DNA of 64,000 nucleotides from Atherix ibis (Eukaryota; Arthropoda; Insecta; Diptera; Athericidae), in NCBI GenBank assembly GCA_958298945.1, contig OY282606.1, positions 94,371,696-94,435,695 of the forward strand, written 5' to 3'. A model generated the notes under the pieces. The model had not been told where the DNA came from. It was given only the letters and a program-made list of their open reading frames with translations, and did no database searches. Shown piece after piece: positions 22,817 through 34,189 of this stretch (positions are counted from its first letter, which is position 1; the number at the start of each line of letters is the position of its first letter). The position numbers and the translations under genes were made by a program.

Positions 22817-24108
22817 CGTGGGTCGTTCAATAAGTCCTTAGAAAATCTAAAAAATTGCGCTCGTAGTGTCGGTAAAGACTTTTTTTTGTAAGTAGCATTA
22901 TCGACAGGAAAGCTGTCAAAATTTCAGCTCGATCCATAGCGTAGGTCAATTTCTATCGCCGATTAAAGTTAACGACATTTATTTGTGCATAACAATGGAA
23001 AAAAGCGGTTTTAGGGCTGTCATCAAACATCTCCATTTGAAAGGCTTAAGCCCGAAAGAAATCTAAGCCGAGTTGGATGCAGTTCATGTCACATCTGCAC
23101 CTGTGTTTGCGACGGTTTACAATTGGGTGAATGAATTTAAACGTGGCCGTTCATCCACAAAAGATGAACATCGTTCAGGACGCCCAGTTGAGGTGTCTAC
23201 TCCTGAAATCATCGACAAAATCCACGATCTGATTTTGAACGATCGGCGAATTAAAGTGCGCGAATTAATTGAGGCCACGGGCATATCACAAGGTACAGTC
23301 GCTTCAATTTTGTATGAAAAATTGTTTGTGAAAAAAATTTCGGCAAGATGGGTGCAGCGTTTGCTCTCAGAGGAGAATAAGCGCAATCGTGTAGTGGACT
23401 CTGAGACTATGTTGGCACTCTTTCATCGCAATCCTGCCGAATTCCTTCGTCGATTTGTCACTGTGGACGAAACCTGGATACACTACTACACTCCAGAAAC
23501 GAAGAGACAGTCATCACAGTGGATTTTCAAGGGTGAACGGGCTCCGAAGAAGGCAAAAACTGTGCCATCGACCGGCAAGGTGATGGCCACGGTCTTTTGG
23601 GATACGCAGGCCATCATTTTTATCGACTACTTGGAAAAAGGAAAACCAATAACAGGAGCATATTACGCCTCGTTATTGCAACGGTTGAGTGAGGAAATCA
23701 AAGAGAAACGCCCCCATCTGAAGAAGAAAAAAATCCTCTTGCATCATGACAATGCGCGTGTGCACACCTGCGCTGTTTCCATGGCCAAAATTGTGGAATT
23801 GAGAATGGAATTGTTGCAGCATCCCGCTTATTCACCAGATTTGGCCCCGAGTGACTATTTTCTTTTCCCCAATATGAAGAAATGGGTTGGCGGACGACGG
23901 TTCACTTCCAACGAGGACGTCATTGCTCAAACGGATGAGTATTTTGCAGAACTTCCGAAATCCTATTTTTTGGATGGGATGAAAATTTTGGAAAAACGGT
24001 TGGAAAAGTGTATAGAGCTAAAACGAGATTATGTTAAGAAATAAAAATTTTTTTTTTTAAAAACAGTTTTTTTCCATCTTTTTCTAAGGACTTATTGAAC
24101 GACCCTCG
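22817..24108 (+). mobile_element. Mariner family D, copy 1, 1292 bp
   Basis: The termini are CGTGGGTCGTTCAATAAGTC (left, one change from the family consensus CGAGGGTCG) and its complement at the right. TA flanks both ends (22815-22816, 24109-24110). It is full length and nearly identical in coding sequence to copies 2 and 3, so it moved recently. Confidence 0.93.
22995..24044 (+). pseudogene. Mariner family D transposase, one nonsense codon
   Basis: A 349-codon frame from ATG 22995 to TAA 24042-24044, with a TAA at codon 24 (23064-23066) where copy 2 has AAA. The rest is open. DNA-binding part: NWVNEFKRGRSSTKDEHRSG and IKVRELIEATGISQGTV, then the WVQRLLSEENKRNR linker (other copies have WVPRLL). 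Catalytic residues: VDETWIHYYTPETKRQSSQ, HHDNARVHTCAVSM and LAPSDYFLFPNMKKW. All three Asp are present. A downstream start could make only an N-terminally shortened protein lacking the first helices. Confidence 0.92.
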
Positions 24109-24345
24109 TATTAAAACCACACAAAAACCTAAATCAAAATCGTCAAGTTGAGATCAAAATAAATCGGTTATCATACGGACATAGCGCTCAGAATTAATGG
24201 CAATTATCTTTCTTTCTTCATTTTTAATAAAATACAGGTCAATAATACCTTTAGACCGACATGCAAGCTAGACAGTCACTTTTTGAGGAAACCCGCAGTA
24301 ATTATGCGAGTTTTCAAAGCTCTCTATATGGTAAATTATTTATTA

Positions 24346-25982
24346 ACATATCCACCAATAGATAAATAAGCCACATGGCTTGAGAAATATTTATTCGAAA
24401 TATTAGCTTCTAAGAAATTAACACTTTTGGATAAATCGTTTACAATTTTAACGCATAGTGCGGTAGTAACAATATTCATAATAAAAAATGAGAATTAAAA
24501 AAACTAAATAAATGTTTTGACAGCTATCAAATGACAGAGTTTTACTTTCTGAATTATGAAATGGATCAGCCAGTATTTTGGTATACCAGGTAAATGTCAC
24601 TTTCAAATAATAAATATTTGATAAAATAATGACAATTTACTACTTTTTATTAATGTTAAGTTAGAAAATTTAAAGTAAAATATATCAGAAATTTCATTAA
24701 AAAAATATTAAGACAAACATGAAAAGAAAAATGATATAGTTTTTAGTTAGTTAAGAAAAATGCCAAACTATGACTATCTTTAATTGAATAAAAGTTTATA
24801 TTACTCAACATTTTTCTTCACGGCTTAATTTCCTCATGACCATGACACATATTATTTTGTAACAATAGCCGTTCTCTCACATAACAATTTGGAATTTGGT
24901 TTTTTTTATCACAGTTAATATTCGTAGTTTTTTTTTGTTTTTTTTTTTTTTTTTGGTACTTATTAGCGATGCACTATATTAGTAATTTCTAATGAGAAGA
25001 AATTAAATTACAAATAAAAATACAGGATAATTGAACGATTTTTTGCTATAACTAAAAGGGGAGAAAAAAATGAACATTTCAAAACATTTCCAATTATCAA
25101 AATAAAATTAATCTTTCGATATGGTTTGGTCACGAGTCAAAAAAGTAATCGCACGCCTGTAGCATTTTTCTTTAAGAAAATGTGTTTCCTTTTACTACAT
25201 ACACGGATATTTATAATAAAATTACATATAATTAAACTAAAATAACTACCTATATATGTGTATGCTAGATATTGTGTAGAAATGGACTGATCGAAATACG
25301 AGTAGAATCGTATTCGGAAAAGAAATGCAAAATTATTCGATTACATTCATTAAAAATTATTACGATTTATTTTCATAAATATACAAGCATAAACAATAAA
25401 TAAGCTTTTCTCAATTGACTTTCAATTAAACTTTTTAACCATTTACTTGGATAATTTTAAAGTTACATTTAATTTCATGGTACAATGCCAAAAATTACCC
25501 AATTACAATTTACCAGAGGCTCTTGCGATTTATTTGTGTCACATTTATTTACTGAATTAATGCCCATCAAATTAGCTACTAGAAAATAAAGAACAATTTT
25601 ACTAGATCAGCAGCAGCAGCAAAATGCGTCCTCGTTGGCATTGAAATTCGCTACGATTTTCAACATTTTCTGAGAAAACCAAAAAAATATTACGAAATAT
25701 TATTGTTTCATAGCATTGAGTATCTAGTCATTCGAAAAATTTACCTTTTTTCTGCTTTAAGTTAAATTTTCTGGAGAAAAAAATTTTTTTAAAGTACAAT
25801 TAAAAAGTTTTTATTGGCATTTATTTACTCATCAGTTAGTAAAATTCCCATTTTAATTTTGTTAACACAGTTTATTGAGCATGTAAATATATGAGTTAGT
25901 AAGTATCTATAAACCATATAGCAATTGGAATTTTTTTTTTAAAATGTACTCTCTTCTTGATTTTTCAAATATCTACTATATA
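24346..25982. other. AT-rich spacer, no gene seen
   Basis: Contains long T homopolymers (near 24925-24955) and a short GCA run near 25610. No coding or transposon signal is recognised. Confidence 0.5.
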
Positions 25983-26997
25983 TTGGGTTGTCCGGAAAAT
26001 AAAAATTAGAGACGATTTTCATATAGTGAATTAATATTTTATTGAATTAAATATTGTTCAGTGTGATCCAATACTCTTTGCCATCTTTTTGGCAGTAGCA
26101 TGATCACACGCTCATAAAATTTTTGTTTTTTGCTGGCAAAAAACTGATCCAAGTGATTTTTGACATCCTCATTTGAATTTAACCTTTTACCATCTAAAAA
26201 ATTTTGAACAGACCGAAACAAATGATAATCGGAAGGTGCTAGGTCTGGAGAGTATGGTGGGCTTAGCCTTATCTTGTAGGAACACTATACCTTTCCTATT
26301 GACCAATTCTGGCCTTTTTTCTTTAAGTGAATCATTCAATTTATCCAACTGATGACAGTACACTTCAGAATTGATTGTTGTGTTGCTCAGTAGAAGCTCA
26401 AAATAAACGATTCCTTTTAAATCCTATCAAACAGATAGCATAAACTTTTTTTGATGAATATTGGTTTTCGAAGTGCTTTGATCCGGTTCATCTTTTCTAC
26501 TGCAGGATATTTTGTGCTTAAGATTCAAACCGGTCGTATTCGATAAATTTAATCTATCAGTAATCTAACGAGTTGTTATTCGCCGGTTTGATCAGTTAAT
26601 GCCTTTATTGTGTCTTCATCAACTTCAACTGGCCTTCCAGAACGTGGTGCATCTTCGAGATCAAAATTGCCGAATTGAAATTTTGTAAACCAATTTTGAA
26701 TTGGTTTACAACCTGAACACATCGTCTCCATACACGTCGGATAATTTTTTTCTTGCTTGAACAGTATTTTTATTTTTTTTATACCAAAAAAATAAAAAAT
26801 GCCGAAAATGTTGTTTTTCACTTTCCATATTTAAAAGGGTATCAATAAAAACTACTGTGCAGAATCAATCGAGCCCTGCTATTTCAGCTGTCAAAATATA
26901 TATAATTATGCTACTTAAGTGTGAAGCTGGTTTTGAAAAAATACAATTAAGTCCTCTGTTGGTAAAAAAAAACGAAATTACTTTCCGGACAACCCAA
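25983..26997 (-). mobile_element. Mariner family C, copy 1
   Basis: The termini are TTGGGTTGTCCGGAAAATAA (left) and CTTTCCGGACAACCCAA (right), with TA on both sides (25981-25982, 26998-26999). It is shorter than copy 3 (1222 bp) because of internal deletions. On the minus strand, fragments of the transposase survive: FGNFDLEDAPRSGRPVEVDE at about 26690-26620, and near 26221-26042 a C-terminal piece reading NFLDGKRLNSNEDVKNHLDQ and LPKRWQRVLDHTEQYL. Inactive. Confidence 0.88.
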
Positions 26998-26999
26998 TA

Positions 27000-28804
27000 T
27001 ATAATAGCTGTCTTCAATTGGGAAAATTTTGCTACTGACAAGTACTTGGGAGTAGATGCCCAATGGAACGCAGAATTTACTGACAGAAGTAAAATATAAC
27101 CTCAAAATAGTCAACAACAATACTGAGTTTATTCAGCTTGTCAACGTGAAGTGAATGTGTTTCGTACACCCTTTTAATTTGATAAATATTACATAATGAA
27201 ATTGCACCTACACGTATAACATGGGTAAAGCATTAATAAATATTTATGCCAACCGAAAAGAGGAATATTTCAAAACATAAACAATAAAAACAAAAATATG
27301 ACACTTCAACCAACGAACCCAGTAAGCCATCTATTTTCATTTTGGGAACTAAATTCCCCCTACCGTAAATTGTATGCGTAAGTACTTATGCGATCTACTC
27401 ATTTGTATTAGCAAGAGTAGCTGCGAGTAGCAAATTTTTTCCAATGGAAGACAGCTAATATTAAAACTATCGTGTCCTGAAAAAAAATACCCTAATAAGA
27501 TATTTTACTCGTAGGCTTCATAGATATTTATTATAATACTTTAAATATACTTAATCTAGCAAATCTACAAGTATTTGGAAAAATAAATAGAAAATATTTT
27601 TCCTATGCTTTTTCAGTAGATTATACAATACATCAATAATAAAAGTTATAAAATATAATTTTGCGTATTTTTTTCTAAAGTCAAAAATATAAATATCACT
27701 ATAAAAAGTATTTTGTTATATAGCATAAATCTATTGTTATTTATTATATACTTTTTTTTTCTTATTATAATGGAACTAACTTTCATTGATTTGAATAAAT
27801 TTTAATATATTCTAAAATAAAATATAAAAATTTTGGCAAATAAATAGCCCTCAATTAAACAATTTATTAAAAAAAAGAAAAGTTAAAAATTAAAATCATT
27901 TCTCCTATCTGACACGAAAAATCTTATTTGACCTTAGTTTCAGCTTTTGGCAAAAGTTTCATAATCTTAAGAGAACATGAACATTAGATTTCATGGAATT
28001 GGACATCACAAATTGTTCTTTTCTTGTGATCGAATAAATGAAGAAAATCAGAAAGGCCATTAAAGAGAATGCCCAATAATTGTATTTAATCGTATTTATC
28101 TATTAAATAATAATTATTAAATAATCGAAATGATAGAGACATTTCATTGGAGATTTTGTTTTCTTTTTTTATTGTTTTTTTTTATGCTGCAGTACATACA
28201 ATACAATTGACCAAATCAACCTACACCATATAGTACTTAATTTAGAATTAGCTTGGCACGAGTTAGGCTTTTAATAATTGCACGATCACCCTATCCGTTT
28301 ACCTGTGAATATTTTACCTGTTGATCTATGAATGAAAAAACATTTTACCTTGTAATGTAACTGTATTGATTTGTATTTCTCTAATATGTAATTTAGTCTT
28401 TTTATTATTAAACTCTTTAAATTAGAGAAAATTAATAATAATGTCACCTATGATAGATACGATTACTTCCTGTGTGCTAATAATAAATTCTTTGCAATAG
28501 ATATTATGAAAAAAATAAGTGTTTGGTAAGACATTAATTGAAGGGAAATTTTGAAAGCATGATCATGGCAATCTTTTTTGTATAATTGAAGAATTTTTGG
28601 AATATTTACTCGTAGACCGTTGACGCTTGACTGGTGGAAAGAAATCTAAGAAAGTTTCTCGTTTCAAGAACGCGAAATTTCAAGTAATACCCATAAAATT
28701 AACAATAAACAATTAATTTACGCATATTGATTTTGATTTATTGTTGGTATCGAAATCGGCAGTTTTTTTTTTTTTGTTAGTTAAAATGCCAATCAATCAC
28801 TCAC
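27000..28804. other. AT-rich spacer upstream of the first RR-2 gene
   Basis: No gene or transposon motif found. The last part presumably carries regulatory DNA of the cuticle gene, but no specific site can be named. Confidence 0.5.
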
Positions 28805-28842
28805 TATATAAGAGCCGAACAATGAATTGAAGAGCATCAGTT
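28805..28842 (+). promoter_or_regulatory. TATA box and initiator of cuticle gene 1
   Basis: TATATAAG at 28805-28812 and an arthropod initiator ATCAGTT at 28836-28842, about 30 bp apart. Transcription would start near 28838, giving a 5' leader of about 127 nt before ATG 28965. Confidence 0.85.
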
Positions 28843-28964
28843 TATGACAGCATTTGTTCTGACATTATCGTTTGTTAAAAAAAAAAAATTTAAAATTCAT
28901 AGAAATATTTCTAATAAAAAAGGATTTCTTTAAATAAATAAGAAAAAGAAAAAAAAAAGAAAAA

Positions 28965-29732
28965 ATGTTAAGTGTTAAGGTAATAAAATTTGCAGAAAAC
29001 TTTGATCCCTTTTAATAACGCAATAATTTTACTTGTGAAGATTATAGTTGCAATTGGATTTATTTGCTTGGCGTCAGCTTACCAACTAAATGATCATGGT
29101 GGGTATAGTTATATAACAAAGCACGACTATCACGGTGGAGATGATGGCCACGGACATGGAGGATATGATGGACATGATCAGGATGGATACACGCATGGCA
29201 TATATAACCATGGCTTGTATGGACATAGTGGTTATGGCCACGGTGGATATGATGGTGACGATGGTGGACATGCTGGACACTATGCTGATTACTATGATTA
29301 TCCAAAATATAAATTTGAATATGGAGTTAAGGATGGACATACTGGCGATCACAAAAGTGCATGGGAAACACGTGACGGAGATGTTGTAAAAGGTTGATTG
29401 CTTTACAAGAATCACATCTTAAGATTTGTGAATAATACTAAATGAAATTATTTCTAGGTGGATACGAATTAGATGAACCTGATGGTACAAAACGTATTGT
29501 TGAATATACATCGGACAAGCACAATGGTTTTAATGCTATTGTTAAAAAAATTGGCCATGCTAGTCACCCACAAGTCTATGGAAAGGGACATGATGACGGA
29601 TACGGATATGGAGGCTACGGACATGGCGGATACGAAAATGGCGGACATGGACACGGAGCCTACGCACAAGGATATGGACATGGTCATGCGAGTAGCTATG
29701 CCAATTACCAAAATGACAATCAACACCATTAA
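28965..29732 (+). CDS. RR-2 cuticular protein 1, 213 aa, three exons
   Basis: Exons 28965-28979, 29041-29392 and 29458-29732; introns of 61 bp (phase 0) and 65 bp (phase 1), both GT..AG. The product is a secreted chitin-binding cuticle protein. Signal peptide [18 protein letters not shown] is followed by a Gly/His/Tyr/Asp-rich linker (about residues 20-90) with GHGGYDG-type repeats. The RR-2 domain (about 92-160) has [40 protein letters not shown] and [21 protein letters not shown] second Gly/His tail ends [15 protein letters not shown]. It is the longest of the five paralogues and the only one on the plus strand. The first exon is set by the shared 15-nt exon plan; in the genomic frame the exon-2 reading opens with a non-ATG codon inside the intron. 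Confidence 0.93.
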
Positions 29733-30059
29733 AAATCATAGTTGATTTTTCGGGCGAACTTAATGCTTAAAAAAAATTTATGTGCATTTATATGATAAAC
29801 CTTATAGTAATTAAATTATATTATGTGATCTAAAAATATATAAATAATAAATATATTATTTAAAATAAAATTATATTACTCAAATTAAAAAAGAAAAATC
29901 TTTAAAAGTAAAAAAATAACATTTGAAATTTCTCACTTATAAAAATCAAGAACTATCAAATTTGTGCTTTGGAAAGTAAAGCTAAATAAATAATACTAAA
30001 AATTTACTTTTTGATTAAATTTTATTTTATTTTACTGCTAAAATAATGTTATTTAGTAA
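29733..30059. other. 3' flank of cuticle gene 1, AT-rich
   Basis: Contains AATAAA-like motifs within the first 130 bp after the stop (for example near 29845), which are likely used for polyadenylation. Nothing else is seen. Confidence 0.5.
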
Positions 30060-30411
30060 AAAGACTTTTAGCAGGATTCAATCCCTTTTGGAGAAAATGT
30101 GTGATGATTTTTTTTCACCCATATTCGATGACTTGTTTGGACATTACTTAATGGATTAAACTTTAGGATTATTTACGTAAACACAAACTAAAAAGTTCAC
30201 CGGCTTCCTGGAAAGTTTTAGCTCAAAAAAACCAAAGTTGGACATGTTGTGTTACTTCAGTTCCAGTTTAAAATTTTCAAATTCTGGCCAGTAAATGGCA
30301 GTTATCATATGGCCATAGTGCTTAAAATCGACGGTAACAGTTTCTCATTTCATAGGAAATTTTTACAACTTTAAGGAATTGTTTGGAAATTACCCAATCT
30401 TGTTTATTCTA
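30060..30411 (-). mobile_element. Family E remnant
   Basis: The stretch CAGTTATCATATGGCCATAG near 30299, followed by a CGACGGTAACAG-like string, matches the 875-935 region of the first family E copy. It is heavily decayed and gives only short matches. Confidence 0.5.
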
Positions 30412-30597
30412 TTGAGTGTAAGGGAAAGTTCTATCGTTTTTGAACACTTGCACTTACGTGTATATGCGTTGTCGATTCTTAGCGAGAATTCTAATTTGAC
30501 TGAAATTGATTTAAGCCACTAGATTACTGTATAATTGATGGTTTATACACTTTTTTCGTATTTTTGTCAGTTTTTCTAAACTAATAAAACAGTCAAC

Positions 30598-32510
30598 ATG
30601 TGTGAAGAAAAAGTGCACTTAAGACATTGTATGTTGTATGAGTTCCAAAAAGGGAACAACGCAATGGAGGCAAAAAAAACTCGTGTGGCGTGTTTGGAGA
30701 AGACCCAGTAACAGCTCGAATATACCAGAGATGGTTTGCGAAATTTTGTTCGGGTGATTTTTCTTTGAAAGATGAACCCAGATCGGGAAAACCATCAGAC
30801 GAAGTGGTACGCAATATGATCAGGACAAATCCAATGTTAAATTCCACAGAAGTGGCCTACAAGCTTGGAATTTATAAGACTACTGGTTTAGAGCACATTA
30901 AAAGGTTTGGTTTTAAATCCAAACTCTCTGTTTGGGTGCCACACGAATTAAGCGAAAAAAATTTAATGGATCGAATTTCAATAGGTTTGTTCAAATTTTG
31001 CTCGCCACAAAAGGGAACCATTTTTGGACCGATTGGTAACTGGCAATGAAAAGTGATTAGTAAGAAATGTGGTAAGAAAAAGAGCATACGGGGTCTGTTC
31101 AAAAAGTATCGCGAATTTTGTGTTTTTTCAAAAATTATTTATTTATTCACGAATATCTATTTTGTTACCTTCAAAGTAATCCCCACCATATATTATACAC
31201 TTGTGCCAACGTTTTTTCCAATCCTCGAACCACTTCAAAAAATCATTTTTTGTGATCTATTTCAGCTCCTCCTTCGATGTCGTCTTTATCTCCTCAATCG
31301 GAGCATAGCGTCATCCTTTCATGGGGCTCTTCGGTTTCGGGAACAAGAAAAAGTTACAGGGGGCCAGATCTGGGAAATACGGTGGCTGTGGCATTATTAG
31401 TGTGTTGTTTTTGGATATAAATTTGCGCACAAGCAACGATGCGTGAGCAGGGGCGTTATCATGGTGCAAAAGCCAATTTTTGTTCTTCCGCAAATCTGGG
31501 CGTCTTTGGTGGATTACTTCGCGCAACTTGACCGTTCTACTCTGTGGTAAGAACTCATGATGTACCTCGCCCCTGCAATCGAAGAAAACTGTAAGCAAAA
31601 CCCACACATTCGACCGAACTTCGAATCTATAAGAAATTTTTCATATAATCTCTAAGAAGCTTTTTTCGTCGTTCACAACTCGGCCCTCTGAGAACATTTT
31701 GTACCACCGATAAACGTTTCTTTGGTCCAAGGTAACTTCACCATATGCCACAGTCAACACTTGGAAGGCATCCGCGCAATTGATTTTTTTTTTCACACAA
31801 AATTTGATACAGATTCTTTGATCCATTTTTTGGAATGGCCAAAAATTGAAGACGAGCCAAAACACGTGCAAGCAAAGCAGCTGTCAAAAATTAACTCAAT
31901 ATTCAAAATGGTCGAACTTGTTGGCATAAGTGAGACACATGAGTACCAATATAATGCCACAAAAAATCGAAAATCGAATGCGCGTAACACGCGGAAATTC
32001 AAAATTCGCGATACTTTTTGAACACACCTCGTATGTTTACAAAGGTGAGATACCACCGACCACATCTAAAGCTGACTTGCATTAAAGAAAAGTTATGTTG
32101 TATTGTTGGTGGAATAGGAGGGGTATTGTCTACTATGACTTGCTGAAAGAAAATTATACGGTCGATACTGATCGTTACTGTTCGCAATTTGATGTTTTGA
32201 ATAAACAAATTCAACTTAAATGTCCATATTTGGCCAACAGACAGGATGTAATTCTTCACCATTACAAAGCTAGACCGCATGTGGCAAGAAAAATCCATAT
32301 AAAAAATTGCAGAGTTTGGTTGGGAAACTCTACCTCAGCCATCATATTCTCCAGATATTCCACCATCTGACTATCATCTGTTCAGGTCGCTGCAAAACTT
32401 TCTTGATGGAAATTAATATATAAATTTTGAAGATGTCCAAATGGCAGTGAAAGAATACTTTGCATCCAAAAACGAGGACTTCTTTTCCAGAGGGTTTGGA
32501 CAAGAGGCAG
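30598..32510 (+). pseudogene. Mariner family A transposase, copy 2, disrupted
   Basis: ATG at 30598 begins MCEEKVHLRHCMLYEFQKGN; a frameshift near 30685 moves the reading into the frame of 30690-31049 (FGEDPVTARIYQRWFAKFC, DEPRSGKPSD, LSVWVPHELSEKN). The sequence is cut at 31088 by the nested mariner and resumes at 32034. There VMLYCWWNRRGIVYYDLL, FDVLNKQIQLKCPYLANR and ILHHYKARPHVARK are seen; the second catalytic Asp is changed (HHYKA, where copy 1 has HHDNA). More frameshifts follow. Inactive. Confidence 0.8.
31089..32031 (-). mobile_element. Mariner family B, copy 2, nested in family A
   Basis: Inserted at a TA (31087-31088 and 32032-32033) within family A. Termini CGGGGTCTGTTCAAAAAGTA (left) and the complementary ..TACTTTTTGAACACACCTCG (right). 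At 943 bp it carries large internal deletions. Minus-strand remnants include MDQRICIKFCVKKKINCADA near 31826-31770, LLHHDNAPAHASLLVRKF near 31475 and PPYFPDLAPCNFFLFPKP near 31370. Non-autonomous. Confidence 0.9.
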
Positions 32511-32739
32511 TTTTTATAATAAATAAAATTATATTTTGGATTAATATTTGAATAAAAAATGAAAAAAAATTTAGTTTTTTCTTTAGAAAAAACCGACAGA
32601 ACTTTCCCATACAACCAATAAATAAATATTGCTTCAAATGTTAAATGTATTTAACAGCTATTAAATGATAAGCTATATTTTTCAAACTACCGAAAATGGA
32701 TAATTAAATGTTTTCATATTATAAATGTGTAATCTTTAA

Positions 32740-32959
32740 TTTAAAATGCGAAAATATATCTGCGATAAACAAATGTAATTTTCGGTATTATTGGAATTAA
32801 TTTAAAATGCGAAAAAATTGCGATAAACAAATGTAATTTTCGGTATTATTGGAATTAATTTTATTTATGCTTGTTTATCTATTTAAAACTATTAAATAGA
32901 TAAACAAGCATAAATAAAATTAATTCCAATAATACCGAAAATTACATTTATTTATCGCA
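32740..32959. repeat. Tandem duplication leading into a long palindrome
   Basis: A ~60-bp unit (TTAAAATGCGAAAA.. to ..GGAATTAA) occurs twice in tandem at about 32740-32799 and 32800-32859. The second unit continues into a palindrome: left arm 32819-32886, 5-nt loop AACTA, right arm 32892-32959. The 68-bp arms differ at a single base. No transposon terminus or gene is recognised in it. Confidence 0.92.
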
Positions 32960-33430
32960 ATGCAAAAGAATATAATAAATATAATTTCAGCAACCACTTA
33001 TAAATCGTTTTTCTTAAAGAATTCTGTTTTTCCAAAAACTTCATAGTACTCATGAAAATAAAACCTCTTTTTCTTATTTGAAAATATTTTATTCTTATAA
33101 AAATCTTATATTCGAACAAAAAAAATAATCGTTATGGAATAACATAAGAATAACATACGAAAAGGGTTTTATTCAATTTCATGACATTCTAAATCACAAT
33201 TATCCTATTTGGAAAGAAAATTCCGTTAAATATTGTTTCAGGATCAACACAGACAAAATCCTTCAAGCAACCCTCAACTTATTTCAAATGACCACAAACT
33301 CTCAACTATTGACCAAACATAAAACACTGATACAATAAATCAACAGTAGTAATCGCATTAGTTTTAGATTATATTTATTTCATTTAATTAAATTTATCTA
33401 CAATATATTTCGTTAGTAAACAATGGCGTC

Positions 33431-34073
33431 CTAATGATGATGATGGTAAAGATTGAAATTTGCATAGCTGGTAGCATGTCCGTGTCCATGTCCGTGTCCA
33501 TGGCCATGATCATGTCCGTCACCATGTCCGTCACCATGTCCGTCACCATGTCCATAAATTTGTGGATGGTGGGCATGTCCAATACGCTTTACATGTGCAT
33601 GGAATCCTCCATGTTTATCGGAAACGTATTCAACAACGCGATGTGTACCGTCAGGTTCATGAAGCTCATAGGATCCTAAAGATGATATGTTATTTCTTTG
33701 ATATATTCTAGAAAACATTTACTTTTTACCTTTTGTATGGTGGCCATCACGTTCTTCCCATTGATTTTTGTTGTCGCCTGTATGACCATCTTTTACACCA
33801 TATTCAAATTTATATTTAGGATGAGCATGATAATCAACGTAATGATCATGTCCATGGCCATCATCATGTCCATATCCTTCATGGCCGTGTCCATGTCCAG
33901 CGCCGTGTCCTCCATATCCTTGAGCAGCAGCTAAGCCGACTAGAGCAGCAATAGCAGTCAACTGTAATATAGAATTTATTATTTTCTGTTAATTTTTTTT
34001 TTTTTGGGTAATTTTAAAATTGAAATCGTGATTTTTTTTTCTTCTTCATTTAAAATACCGTGAATAGTTTCAT
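33431..34073 (-). CDS. RR-2 cuticular protein 2, 163 aa, three exons
   Basis: Exons in transcript order 34073-34059, 33961-33730 and 33675-33431; introns of 97 bp (phase 0) and 54 bp (phase 1). Signal peptide MKLFTLTAIAALVGLAAA, then a linker of GHGHG/GYGHDDGHGHD repeats. The RR-2 domain (about residues 53-118) has [40 protein letters not shown] and HGGFHAHVKRIGH. The C-terminal tail is almost only Gly, His and Asp (GHGDGHGDGHGDGHDHGHGH) and ends HATSYANFNLYHHHH. It is expected to be secreted to the cuticle and bind chitin through the RR-2 domain; the His-rich tail could add metal binding or crosslinking, which is inference. Confidence 0.93.
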
Positions 34074-34150
34074 TTTGAAATGTTTTGTAGAAATTCAACG
34101 AATTTTCCGGAGTAGTGTACTTTGGTTGTTCTGTTGAATTCGTAATTACA

Positions 34151-34186
34151 ACTGATACCGTTTGCCTAGTCGAGTTTCTTTATATA
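34151..34186 (-). promoter_or_regulatory. TATA box and initiator of cuticle gene 2
   Basis: On the minus strand, TATATAAA (34186-34179) and ATCAGTT (34157-34151), about 29 bp apart, about 80 bp upstream of the ATG at 34073. Confidence 0.85.
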
Positions 34187-34189
34187 TGA

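Larger units (their letters stand above)
22680..24345 (-). mobile_element. Family E remnant hosting mariner D copy 1
   Basis: Family E sequence is visible on both sides of the mariner at 22817-24108. The left part (CCAAATCTCAAAATTAGGCG) resembles 765-795. The right part resembles 850-1010, including CGGTTATCATACGGACATAG and CAGTCACTTTTTGAGG. The older element was therefore broken by the mariner. A 30-bp direct repeat inside the left part is described separately. Confidence 0.6.
30412..32618 (+). mobile_element. Mariner family A, copy 2, split by a family B mariner
   Basis: Left terminus TTGAGTGTAAGGGAAAGTTC preceded by TA (30410-30411); right terminus complement ..GAACTTTCCCATACAACCAA followed by TA (32619-32620). 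Removing the nested family B element (31089-32031 plus one TA) leaves about 1.26 kb. Confidence 0.88.

Noticed and set aside
29060..29415. Antisense and shifted frames over the cuticle genes (runs of MSTIVTI or HHIHRGH type)
   Set aside because: They are shadows of Gly/His-rich codon repeats on the coding strand and have no promoter or splice support.
32819..32959. Palindrome as a MITE
   Set aside because: No target duplication or transposon-like termini, and the loop is only five bases; kept as a structural finding instead.
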